From Falsiroseomonas algicola (GTDB lineage Bacteria; Pseudomonadota; Alphaproteobacteria; Acetobacterales; Acetobacteraceae), in assembly GCF_011040385.1 (NCBI RefSeq), contig NZ_JAAIKB010000008.1, positions 207,038 to 271,037 of the forward strand: DNA of 64,000 bases. Reading direction: 5' to 3'. Position 1 is the stretch's first letter. Each line of letters begins with the position of its first letter. Made by a program: the position numbers and the translations under genes. The notes below the pieces were generated by a model. The model had not been told where the DNA came from. It saw nothing but the letters and a program-made list of their open reading frames with translations, and searched no databases. This document shows positions 46,861 to 54,360 of this stretch, one piece after another.

Positions 46861-47811
46861 TCAGAGGGCGATGGCGTGGCGGGGCTCGGCGAAGCCGGCG
46901 ACACGCCGGGCAGGCCAGAGCCGGACGGCCAGCGGCCCCGGAACCTCGATGGGGGAGGAAAGCGTGCAGCCGGCGGCACCGAGCCAGCCGGCAATGGCGG
47001 CATCGTCGAAGCCCGGCCAGCGATGGGCATGACGCTGCAGCAGGTCCGTGCGCCCATGCGGCGCCAGGTCGGCGATGATCAGCGTGCCCTCGGGATGCAG
47101 CACGCGCGCGGCTTCCGCCACGGCCGCGGCCGGGTCCTCGGCGTAGTGGAGCACCATCTGCAGCGCGACGGCATCGAAGGCGCCATCGGCGAAGGGCAGG
47201 CGATACATGTCGGCCTGGCGCACCGCGGCGCGATGCGCGATGCCGCGCTCCGCGATCCGCGCGCGGGCCAGCGCCAGCATGTCCCGGCTGGCATCGACGC
47301 CGAGCGCCCGCTCCACCCGGTCCGCCACCAGTTCCAGCAGCCGCCCGGTGCCCGTGCCGATATCCAGCAGCGCATCCGCGCGCGCGGGCAGCAGGCTGAT
47401 CAGCGCCTGCTCGATCTCCCCGGATGGCAGGCCGAGCTCGCGCATCTCGTCCCAATCCATGCCGCCCTCCCGGAAGGCGGCGGAGGCGGCGCGGGCGCGT
47501 TCGGCGGCGATGCGGGCGGCGGCGCGCCGATCGGCCGCCAGGCGGGGGTCATCCTCCGGCAGCCGCGCCAGGATCATCCGCGCCACGCCGGCATCGGCGG
47601 GCAGCTGGAAATAGGCATTGGCGCCCTCCGGCACCCGTTCCAGCAGCCCGGCCTCCACCAGCAACTTCAGGTGGCGGGACAGCCGCGGCTGGCTCTGGCC
47701 CAGCACGTCGCAGAGGTCGCTGACGCAGAGCGCGCTGCGGGCGCAAAGCGCCAGCAGGCGCAGCCTGGTCGGCTCGGCAGCCGCGCGGAGTTGCGTCAGA
47801 AGGTCGTCCAT
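46861..47811 (-). CDS. ArsR-type regulator fused to a SAM-dependent methyltransferase domain
   Basis: 316 residues: N-terminal winged helix (about 1-80; SDLCDVLGQSQPRLSRHLKLL is the recognition helix region) joined to a class I methyltransferase domain with motif I LLDIGTGTGRLLEL near residue 140. This fusion is common upstream of metF/metH in alphaproteobacteria, where it is thought to sense SAM or SAH and control the methionine cycle. Here it is directly upstream of metH. A 22-base imperfect palindrome lies just before its start and may be its operator. No metal-sensing Cys pair in the helix is evident. Confidence 0.88.
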   Translation of the reverse strand: MDDLLTQLRAAAEPTRLRLLALCARSALCVSDLCDVLGQSQPRLSRHLKLLVEAGLLERVPEGANAYFQLPADAGVARMILARLPEDDPRLAADRRAAARIAAERARAASAAFREGGMDWDEMRELGLPSGEIEQALISLLPARADALLDIGTGTGRLLELVADRVERALGVDASRDMLALARARIAERGIAHRAAVRQADMYRLPFADGAFDAVALQMVLHYAEDPAAAVAEAARVLHPEGTLIIADLAPHGRTDLLQRHAHRWPGFDDAAIAGWLGAAGCTLSSPIEVPGPLAVRLWPARRVAGFAEPRHAIAL

Positions 47812-47822
47812 GGCTTGCAAAT

Positions 47823-47844
47823 GACATAAACATATCCTTATGTC
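47823..47844. promoter_or_regulatory. Candidate operator of the ArsR-methyltransferase regulator
   Basis: GACATAA (47823-47829) and TTATGTC (47838-47844) form a 7-base inverted repeat with an 8-base AT-rich centre, striking in a GC-rich genome. It occupies over half of the 39-base space between the divergent starts at 47811 and 47851, so a bound regulator would block both. That it is the regulator's own site is inference from placement. Confidence 0.6.
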
Positions 47845-47850
47845 CAGCCT

Positions 47851-48222
47851 ATGGCATGGTCCCTCGACGCGCGCATCCCCCTCACCCTCCTGCCCCCGGG
47901 CGGGGACCTGGCCGCGACCCTGGCCGGCGGCAAGCCGGCGGCGCTGCTGGCGGAAGCCCCGCCCGAGCCCCTGCCGCCCGGCGCGGTCGCGCAGGTGAGC
48001 TTCGACCCGGCCGGGCCGTCCCACGCCGCCTCCTGCACCTGCTGCGCCGGGCGCAGCGCGGCCGCGGCGGCGCTGGACCGGCTGTTCCAGGCGCGGGTGC
48101 GCGGGGCTTGCGCGTGGTTCGACCGGGTCGTGGCGGTGGTGGAGACGGAAGACGCGCGGGCGGAGGTGGAAGCGGCGCTGCGGGAGGACGCGGTGACGAG
48201 CGCGCGGTTCAGGAAGGCGTAG
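47851..48222 (+). CDS. Hypothetical protein with CxCC motif
   Basis: I do not recognise a characterised family. 123 residues, soluble, alanine-rich, with a central SCTCCAGR motif (about residues 61-68) that could bind a metal, followed by a predicted helix and an ACAWFDRVVAVVET strand region reminiscent of the C-terminal part of G3E GTPase-associated proteins. No ribosome site is evident: the 39-base leader is filled by the palindrome, so a leaderless or very short-leader transcript is possible. Confidence 0.65.
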   Translation: MAWSLDARIPLTLLPPGGDLAATLAGGKPAALLAEAPPEPLPPGAVAQVSFDPAGPSHAASCTCCAGRSAAAAALDRLFQARVRGACAWFDRVVAVVETEDARAEVEAALREDAVTSARFRKA

Positions 48223-48273
48223 CAGGGGGACGCCGTCCCCCTGCACCCCCTGCCAGGGGCCTCGGGCCCCTGG
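48223..48273 (+). repeat. Double-hairpin element, copy C
   Basis: Hairpin 1 CAGGGGGAC (48223-48231), loop GCC, GTCCCCCTG (48235-48243); spacer CACCCCCTG; hairpin 2 CCAGGGGCC (48253-48261), loop TCG, GGCCCCTGG (48265-48273), then ACCGCG. It starts one base after the stop of the CxCC gene and lies between convergent genes. Confidence 0.75.
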
Positions 48274-48284
48274 ACCGCGAGGTT

Positions 48285-48965
48285 CTAGGCTACAACCGCC
48301 TCAGCGGCGCCCAGGCCGCTGACAGTGACGCGCAGCGCGCCAGAAGCGGGCAACGCATCACCCAGGCCAGCCACCACCAGCAGCGCGCCGGCGGGCAAGC
48401 CGCCCCAGGCCCGCGCCACCTCGGCCGCCTCGGCGAAGAGCGCGGCCAGGTCGAAGGCCTCGCCCCGGCGGCGATGGCCGGCCGGGCCGATCGCCACGCG
48501 CACCGGCGCCTCGGGCATGGGTTTGCCCCGCCCCGCCACCACCAGGCCCAGCCGCGCCAGATCGGCGGTCACCACCAGCCGGTCCGTGGGGGCCTCGGTG
48601 AAGCGGGTGGAGGACAGGTCGATGGCCGGATGCACCCGCGCCAGCACCGGCGGACCCTCCCCCAGCGCCTCCGCCAGCACGCCCACTACTGCGGCGCTCG
48701 CCAGGCCATGACGCAGCATGCCCGCCGCGATCGGCGATCCGGAGGGCACCAGCCGTCCCTCCACCATCGGTCCCGCCACATCCAACCCGCGCAGCACCCG
48801 CAGCCCGCAAGGCGTGATGCGGAGCGATTCCAGAACGGCGGCGGCGATCTCCTCCGCCTCCTCCAGGCTGGCCGGCGCCAGCCCCTCCGGCAGCGCGGCC
48901 AGCGGATTGCCGGTCTCCACCGCCTCCGCCAGCCAGCGGGCGGCCCCCTCGATGTCGGTCGTCAT
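48285..48965 (-). CDS. Hydratase-like (2-keto-4-pentenoate hydratase-related) protein
   Basis: 226 residues. Overall layout resembles small 2-keto-4-pentenoate hydratase/fumarylacetoacetase-fold proteins: a helical N-terminus (ASLEEAEEIAAAVLESL) then strands such as VAGPMVEGRLVP and HPAIDLSSTRF, but the usual metal-binding ExE...D pattern is not clear, so the assignment is weak. ATG 48965 overlaps the dctM stop by one base, making it part of the TRAP operon; an enzyme acting on the imported carboxylate would fit. Confidence 0.5.
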   Translation of the reverse strand: MTTDIEGAARWLAEAVETGNPLAALPEGLAPASLEEAEEIAAAVLESLRITPCGLRVLRGLDVAGPMVEGRLVPSGSPIAAGMLRHGLASAAVVGVLAEALGEGPPVLARVHPAIDLSSTRFTEAPTDRLVVTADLARLGLVVAGRGKPMPEAPVRVAIGPAGHRRRGEAFDLAALFAEAAEVARAWGGLPAGALLVVAGLGDALPASGALRVTVSGLGAAEAVVA

Positions 48966-50380
48966 CAGTTCATCGAGGGAAGGCGGATTTCCTCTTCCTC
49001 CTGGAAGCCGCCCGCCGGCGGCGCATCCAGCATCGTCGGCACGGCGCCATCGGCCGGCGTGCTGGAATAGAGCGTTTCCGGCAACCAGGTGACCAGGCCC
49101 GGGAAGATGTAGACCATGGCCATGCAGAAGACGACGATGTAGATGAACGGCATGCAGCCGCGGAAGATGTCCTCCAGCCTCACATGCGGCGGCGCCACGC
49201 CCTTCAGGTAGAAGGCGGCCATGGCGACGGGCGGGCTCAGGAAGCTGGTCTGCAGGTTCAGCGCCACGAGGACGCCGAAGAACAGCGGGCTGACGCCGAA
49301 ATCATCCAGCAGAGGCAGGAAGATCGGCACGAAGATCACGATGATCTCCGTCCATTCCAGCGGCCAGCCCAGGATGAAGATGATGACCTGCGCCAGCAGC
49401 ATGAAGGTGAAGGTGTTCAGGGGCAGCGACTTGATGAAATCCTCCACCACCGACTGCCCGCCGAGGTAGCCGAAGACGGAGGAGAAGATGTAGCTGCCGA
49501 CGAAGAGCCAGCAGACCATCGCGCTGGTCCTGGCCGTCAGGAATACGCTTTCCTTCAGCTTCTGCCAGGTGAAGGCGCGGTAGACGATGGCGAGGATGAT
49601 GGAGCCGAGCGATCCCATCGCCGCCGCTTCCGACGGCGTGGCGAGCCCCGTGAGGATGGAGCCGAGCACGGAGGCGATCAGCAGCGCCAGCGGCAGGAAG
49701 GACGTCGCCAGCGCCACGAAGATCTGCAGCACCGGGACGTTGCGCTCCTCCGGCGGCAGGCGCGGTGCCATCGCCGGCTTGAAGATGCCGACGCCGATGG
49801 CGTAGGCGACGTAGAGCAGCGCTAGCGAGACGCCGGGGATGAAGGCCGCGGCGTAGAGCTGCACGACGGAAACGCCCGCCGTCGCGCCATAGAGGATCAG
49901 CATGATCGAGGGCGGGATGAGGATGCCGAGGCACCCGCCCGCGCAGGTCACGCCGGCGGCCAGCTTCGGGTCGTAGCCCGCGCGCAGCATGGCGGGGAAA
50001 GCGAGCAGCCCCATCAGCGTCACCACCGCGCCGACGATGCCCGTGGCGGTGGCGAAGAGCGCGCAGGTGATGAGGGTGGCAACCGCCAGGCTCCCCGGCA
50101 CGCTGCCCGATGCCAGCTGCAAGGATCGGAACAACCGGTCCAGGATGTTCGCGCGCTCGATGATGTAGCCCATGAAGACGAAGAGCGGCACGGAGATCAG
50201 CACGTCATTCGCCATCACGGCGTAGGTGCGCTGCACCAGCAGGTCGAAGACGCGATCCTGCATGCCGAGGTAGCCGAAGAACAACCCCATCGCCATCAGC
50301 GTGAAGGCGATGGGGAAGCCCAGCATGATGAAGAACAGGAACAGCAGAAGCTGCGTGAGGCCCAGGGCAGCGTCACTCAT
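48965..50380 (-). CDS. dctM: TRAP transporter large permease (DctM)
   Basis: Main membrane subunit of a sodium-driven TRAP importer. 471 residues, about 12 helices. Landmarks: FFIMLGFPIAFTLM, SVPLFVFMGYIIER, AGVTCAGGCLGILIPPSIMLILYG (the conserved PPS loop) and EWTEIIVIFVPIFLPL. Translation starts at ATG 50380; a nearly identical 14-base copy of the start region lies immediately upstream and encodes a five-codon mini-ORF. Confidence 0.95.
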   Translation of the reverse strand: MSDAALGLTQLLLFLFFIMLGFPIAFTLMAMGLFFGYLGMQDRVFDLLVQRTYAVMANDVLISVPLFVFMGYIIERANILDRLFRSLQLASGSVPGSLAVATLITCALFATATGIVGAVVTLMGLLAFPAMLRAGYDPKLAAGVTCAGGCLGILIPPSIMLILYGATAGVSVVQLYAAAFIPGVSLALLYVAYAIGVGIFKPAMAPRLPPEERNVPVLQIFVALATSFLPLALLIASVLGSILTGLATPSEAAAMGSLGSIILAIVYRAFTWQKLKESVFLTARTSAMVCWLFVGSYIFSSVFGYLGGQSVVEDFIKSLPLNTFTFMLLAQVIIFILGWPLEWTEIIVIFVPIFLPLLDDFGVSPLFFGVLVALNLQTSFLSPPVAMAAFYLKGVAPPHVRLEDIFRGCMPFIYIVVFCMAMVYIFPGLVTWLPETLYSSTPADGAVPTMLDAPPAGGFQEEEEIRLPSMN

Positions 50381-50412
50381 GCGGCGTCACTCATGGTCAG
50401 GTATCCCGGGGA

Positions 50413-51096
50413 TCAGGAATGGGGGTGACGCGGGGCGGGGTCCCGGGAAGCCGGGCCTTGCGCGGATTGCACGGCGCCGACCAGCGCGGCCTCTCCGCCG
50501 CGGGCCATCTCGGCGGCCAGTGCCTCCGCGCCCTTGGCCTCGGCCGCGGCGAGGATCTGCTTGTCCAGCTCCTCCACGTCGGAAAGCCGCTGCGGCCATT
50601 CGCCGGTGCGGATGGCCTGCACGCAGCGCACCGTCTCCACCAGCCCCTGCAGCAGCAGCAGGAAGCCGACCAGGGGAATGAGGAACTTGAAGGGCCAGAT
50701 GATCGGCCCGTTCGGGCTGAACATGCTGCGTTCGTTCTGCGCCATGCTGTCGGCGAAGAAGTGCCAGCCGGAGATCATGAAGGCGAAGATCGCCGGGAAG
50801 AAGAACAGGATGTAGAGGGTGAAGTCGAACTTGGCCTGCAGGGCGGGGCTGAAGTTGCGGTACAGGAAGTCGCCCCGCACATGCCCGTTGCGCGACAGCG
50901 CGTAGCCGCCCGCCATCATGAACAGCGTGCCGTAGAGCATGTAGGAGACGTCGTATCCCCACGTCGTCGGCGCCGCGAAGAACCGCCGGGCGCAGACGTC
51001 ATAGACGATGACCCCCGTCAGCAGCAGGATGCACCAGGAGAAGAGCTGCCCGACCAGCGTGCTGAGCCGGTCGATGCCGAGGAGGATCTGCTGCAC
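50413..51096 (-). CDS. dctQ: TRAP transporter small permease (DctQ)
   Basis: Small membrane subunit, 227 residues with four helices: CILLLTGVIVYDVCARRFF with the family W segment AAPTTWGYDVSYMLYG, then IFAFMISGWHFF and the last helix LIPLVGFLLLLQGLVE. The C-terminal ~70 residues are an alanine-rich cytoplasmic tail, longer than usual. GTG 51096 is chosen: GGAGA lies eleven bases upstream and sequence further upstream in frame crosses a terminator hairpin. Confidence 0.87.
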   Translation of the reverse strand: MQQILLGIDRLSTLVGQLFSWCILLLTGVIVYDVCARRFFAAPTTWGYDVSYMLYGTLFMMAGGYALSRNGHVRGDFLYRNFSPALQAKFDFTLYILFFFPAIFAFMISGWHFFADSMAQNERSMFSPNGPIIWPFKFLIPLVGFLLLLQGLVETVRCVQAIRTGEWPQRLSDVEELDKQILAAAEAKGAEALAAEMARGGEAALVGAVQSAQGPASRDPAPRHPHS

Positions 51097-51134
51097 GGCG
51101 TGCGCGTCTCCGGGAATGAAAGGCGGAATGAAAA

Positions 51135-51160
51135 GCGCCCCGGCCTCGCGACCGGGGCGC
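51135..51160 (-). terminator. Intrinsic terminator between dctP and dctQ
   Basis: On the minus strand a 9-base perfect stem (GCGCCCCGG at 51135-51143 with CCGGGGCGC at 51152-51160, 8-base loop) is followed directly by TTTT (51134-51131). This is a classic Rho-independent form. Placed after the receptor gene and before the permease genes, it probably makes read-through partial and keeps receptor transcript in excess. Confidence 0.75.
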
Positions 51161-51166
51161 CCCCGC

Positions 51167-52294
51167 TCAGCCGCGGGCGAAGAAGTGGTTGTAGGACACG
51201 GCGGGCGAGGCCGTGGCGCGCAGGAAGAAGGCGCCGACGCGGCGGCACCAGTCGCGCTGGCTGTCGCAGACCTTCTTGAAGAAGGGATCGGCCTCGTACT
51301 TCGCCAGCACGCCGTCCCAGGCGCGCAGCTGCGCATCCAGGATGGGCCGCGGCGTGGAGCGCACCTGCACGCCCTGCTGGCTCGCCATCGCCTGCAGGTC
51401 GCGGGGGTAGCGGTCCATCGCCTTCCACAGCATGTCGGACGACGCGGCCTCGGCGGCGATCTTCAGGACCTGCTGCAGTTCCTGCGGCAGCGCTTCCGCC
51501 TTCTGGCGGTTGAACAGCACCTCGAAGGATTCGACGGGCTGGCCGAAGCTCTGCAGCATGTAGTTCTTGGCCACGTCGGGGAAGCCGAGCAGGCGGTCGG
51601 AGGACGGGTTGTTGAACTCCGCGCCGTCGATCACGCCGCGCTCCAGCGCCGGCACGATCTCACCGCCCGGCAGCGACACCACCGCCATGCCGAGCGTCGT
51701 CGCCACGTCGGCATTCAGGCCGACGGTGCGGTAGCGCAGGCCGCGCAGCTGCTCGACATTCTCGATGTTGTTGCGGAACCAGCCGAGCGGCTGGCAGGGC
51801 ATCGGGCCGGTCAGGTAGCCGATGGCATTCGCCCGGACGATGCCGTGCATCAGCTCCTTGTACAGCGCCTCGCCACCGCCGTGGTAGAACCAGCCGAGGA
51901 ACTGGTTGGCATCGCCGAACCAGGGGGCGGAGGTGCCGAACAGGCTGAAGGCCGGGTTCTTGCCCCACCAATAGGCCGTCACGCCATGCCCGCCATCGAG
52001 CGTGCCGGCGGAGACCGCATCCAGCAGCTGGAAGGCGCCGACCACGGCGCCGGCCGCCAGCAGTTCCAGCCGCAGCCGCCCGCCGGACAGCGTGTTCACG
52101 CGGTTGACGTAGTCCTGCGCGAATTCATGGAAGATGTCGCGCTGCGGCCAGGTGGACTGGAAGCGCCAGGTCGTCGTCTGGGCGCGGCTGACATTGGGGG
52201 TGGCGAGCACCGCGGTGCCCACCGCGCCGACCGCGGCGGCCTTGAGCAGCCCGCGGCGGGCGGGCACGGAATCGGACTTGGTCGTCTCGGTCAT
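51167..52294 (-). CDS. dctP: TRAP transporter substrate-binding protein (DctP/TakP-like)
   Basis: Periplasmic receptor, 375 residues. A twin-arginine-like leader (ARRGLLKAAAVGAVG ending at SRAQ) is followed by WRFQSTWPQRDIFHEFAQ. The family Arg and the motif GAEFNNPSSDRLLGF resemble the TakP group that binds 2-oxo acids and other monocarboxylates as dimers; the ligand is not certain. GGAGGA precedes ATG 52294 by five bases, a strong site. First gene of the dctPQM-hydratase operon. Confidence 0.93.
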   Translation of the reverse strand: MTETTKSDSVPARRGLLKAAAVGAVGTAVLATPNVSRAQTTTWRFQSTWPQRDIFHEFAQDYVNRVNTLSGGRLRLELLAAGAVVGAFQLLDAVSAGTLDGGHGVTAYWWGKNPAFSLFGTSAPWFGDANQFLGWFYHGGGEALYKELMHGIVRANAIGYLTGPMPCQPLGWFRNNIENVEQLRGLRYRTVGLNADVATTLGMAVVSLPGGEIVPALERGVIDGAEFNNPSSDRLLGFPDVAKNYMLQSFGQPVESFEVLFNRQKAEALPQELQQVLKIAAEAASSDMLWKAMDRYPRDLQAMASQQGVQVRSTPRPILDAQLRAWDGVLAKYEADPFFKKVCDSQRDWCRRVGAFFLRATASPAVSYNHFFARG

Positions 52295-52404
52295 TGTTTC
52301 CTCCAGCGGGGCGCCCCTCGTTCAACGAGTGGCGCGCCCGGTTGCTCCCTTATGTCCCATTACGGAAGCCGCGAGGAAACTGCAATGGCCGGTATACCCG
52401 GCCC

Positions 52405-53214
52405 CTATTTGGTGACGAAGGCCTTCTCCACGACATAGGTGCCGGGCTTGTTGTTGGCGCCTTCCTCGAAACCCCGACCTTCCAGCAGGGTCCGCATGTC
52501 GGCGTTCATCGCCTCGCTCCCGCAGAGCATCACGCGGTCCGTCGCGGGGGAGAGCGGCGGCAGCCCCAGCTCCCGGCAGATCTGCCCGCTCTCCAGCAGC
52601 GTGGTGATGCGGCCCTGGTGGATGAAGGGCTCCCGCGTCACGCTGGGGTAGTAGGTCAGCTTCTCCCGCACCAGCTCCCCCAGCAGCTCGTGCTCGCGGA
52701 GGCCCTCGATCAGCTCGCGATAGGCCAGCTCCGCCACCTGCCGCACGGTATGCGCCAGCACCACGCGGTCGAAGCGGTCATAGGTCTCGGGATCGCGCGC
52801 CAGGCTCATGAAGGGCGCCAGCCCCGTGCCCGTGCCGCAGAGCCAGAGCGTGCCGCCCGGCGCCAGGTTCTCCGGCACCAGCGTGCCCGTCGCCTTCCGC
52901 CCGATCAGCACGCGGTCGCCGGGCTTGATGTGCTGGAGGCGCGAGGTCAGCGGCCCGTGCTGCACCTTGATGGAGAGGAACTCCAGGTGCTCCTCCCAGG
53001 GCGGGCTCACCATGGAATAGGCCCGCACCAGCGGCTTGCCCTCCACCATCAGCCCGATCATCGCGAACTGCCCGGCGCCGAAGCGGAATTGCGGGGTGCG
53101 CGTGCAGGTGAAGGAGAAGAGGCGATCCGTCCAGTGATGGACGGTCAGCACGGTCTCGAGCGTGAAGCCGGGCGGGGCGGTTTCCAGCACCGGCTGGGCG
53201 ATGTCCTGGGTCAT
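52405..53214 (-). CDS. fpr: Ferredoxin/flavodoxin--NADP+ reductase
   Basis: FAD enzyme exchanging electrons between NADPH and ferredoxin or flavodoxin. 269 residues. FAD-binding RAYSMVSPP (RxYS), FLSIKVQHGPLTSRL, NADP-binding GTGTGLAPF and VMLCGSEAMN, and the C-terminal YVVEKAFVTK, the aromatic-less tail of the bacterial subclass. ATG 53214 is used; upstream in-frame codons lack family similarity. Confidence 0.95.
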   Translation of the reverse strand: MTQDIAQPVLETAPPGFTLETVLTVHHWTDRLFSFTCTRTPQFRFGAGQFAMIGLMVEGKPLVRAYSMVSPPWEEHLEFLSIKVQHGPLTSRLQHIKPGDRVLIGRKATGTLVPENLAPGGTLWLCGTGTGLAPFMSLARDPETYDRFDRVVLAHTVRQVAELAYRELIEGLREHELLGELVREKLTYYPSVTREPFIHQGRITTLLESGQICRELGLPPLSPATDRVMLCGSEAMNADMRTLLEGRGFEEGANNKPGTYVVEKAFVTK

Positions 53215-53324
53215 GCGAGCCTCATGCAATATCCGATGGCCAGCCGCAACGCGGAACCGCCGCATGGCTGGCGTGCCCGCAAGGCCCGGTCCATCCTCCG
53301 CCGACACGCTGAGGCCCCTGCCCC

Positions 53325-54020
53325 ATGACCACGCCCCCGATCGGCCCCCTCGTCGATGCCACGCCGCGCCCCCTGCCCGCGCGCATTCCCCATGCCGGGC
53401 GGTCGGTCACGCTGGAGCCGCTGGCCATCCGCCACGCCGCCGAATTGTGGGATGCCGCGCAGGCCGATCCTTCGGGCGATGGCTGGGCCTATATGGGCTA
53501 CGGCCCCTTCGCCGATGCGGATGCCATGCGCCGCCACGTCGCCGCCTTCGCCGCCCAGCACGACCCCATGGCCTGGGCCATCCGCCCGCACAGCAGCGGC
53601 GCCGTTTCCGGCTGGCTGACGCTGATGGAAATCCAGCCCGCCAATGCGGCGATCGAGATCGGCCACATCTGGTTCTCGCCCCGCCTGCAGCGCACGCGGG
53701 CGGCGACGGAGGCGATGTTCCTCCTGATGCGCCATGCCATGGATGATCTCGGCTACCGGCGCCTGGTCTGGAAGTGCAACGCGCTCAACGCGCCCTCCCG
53801 CGCCGCCGCCGCGCGGCTCGGCTTCGTGGAGGAAGGCACGCTCCGCGCCCATCTCGTGGTGAAGGGCCGCCGGCGCGACACCGCCTTCTACTCGATCCTG
53901 GAGGATGAGTGGCCGGACCGCCGCGCCCGCATCGCCGCCTGGCTCGATGACGCCAACTGGGATCATGCCGGGCGACCGCGCACATCGCTCTCCGCCGCCA
54001 CAGCGGGGCTGCGCGGCTGA
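53325..54020 (+). CDS. GNAT family N-acetyltransferase (RimJ/RimL-like)
   Basis: 231 residues. Typical RimL-type order: RSVTLEPLAIRHAAELWDAA at the start, EIGHIWFSPRLQRTRAATEAMFLL as the acetyl-CoA loop, and NAPSRAAAARLGFVEEGTLR as motif B. It probably acetylates an amino group on a protein or small molecule; substrate unknown. Divergent from fpr. Confidence 0.88.
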   Translation: MTTPPIGPLVDATPRPLPARIPHAGRSVTLEPLAIRHAAELWDAAQADPSGDGWAYMGYGPFADADAMRRHVAAFAAQHDPMAWAIRPHSSGAVSGWLTLMEIQPANAAIEIGHIWFSPRLQRTRAATEAMFLLMRHAMDDLGYRRLVWKCNALNAPSRAAAARLGFVEEGTLRAHLVVKGRRRDTAFYSILEDEWPDRRARIAAWLDDANWDHAGRPRTSLSAATAGLRG

Positions 54021-54093
54021 AGGGTCCTCTTCCCGCTCGAAACTGACGCCGATGTCATATAGGCTTCACGCGCCAGCCAAGGGGAGAACGACC

Positions 54094-54264
54094 ATGCCGC
54101 AGCTCTCATCCGTGCTCGATTTCGGTGACGTCGCCGCCTGGGGCCTGATCGTCGCCACCGCCGTCTTCGCGATCGGCATCCGCCACCTGCCGATGGGCGG
54201 CGCGGTGGCGCTGGCCGCGCTCGCGGCGCTGGCGGCCAAGTCGGTGATGATGCCGCTCACCTGA
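54094..54264 (+). CDS. Small hydrophobic protein, 56 aa
   Basis: Not recognised. 56 residues with two hydrophobic stretches (about 15-30 and 34-50), probably a small membrane protein. GGGGAGA at 54081-54087 sits seven bases before ATG 54094, a very good ribosome site, and the upstream frame is shadow of the acetyltransferase gene. Free-standing between two larger genes. Confidence 0.62.
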   Translation: MPQLSSVLDFGDVAAWGLIVATAVFAIGIRHLPMGGAVALAALAALAAKSVMMPLT

Positions 54265-54360
54265 GCAGGCCGCCGTACCGCTCTCTCGCCTGGGCGGTTG
54301 CCATCCCGCCCCGCCTGCCGCAGGCTTCCCATCGTTACAGGATGGATGCGGAGGCGGGCT

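Noticed and set aside
43065..47078. A 1337-codon open frame on the plus strand opposite metH
   Set aside because: It is the antisense of metH and of its neighbours; composition is rich in Arg, His and Leu without any domain. Long antisense frames are expected at this GC content.
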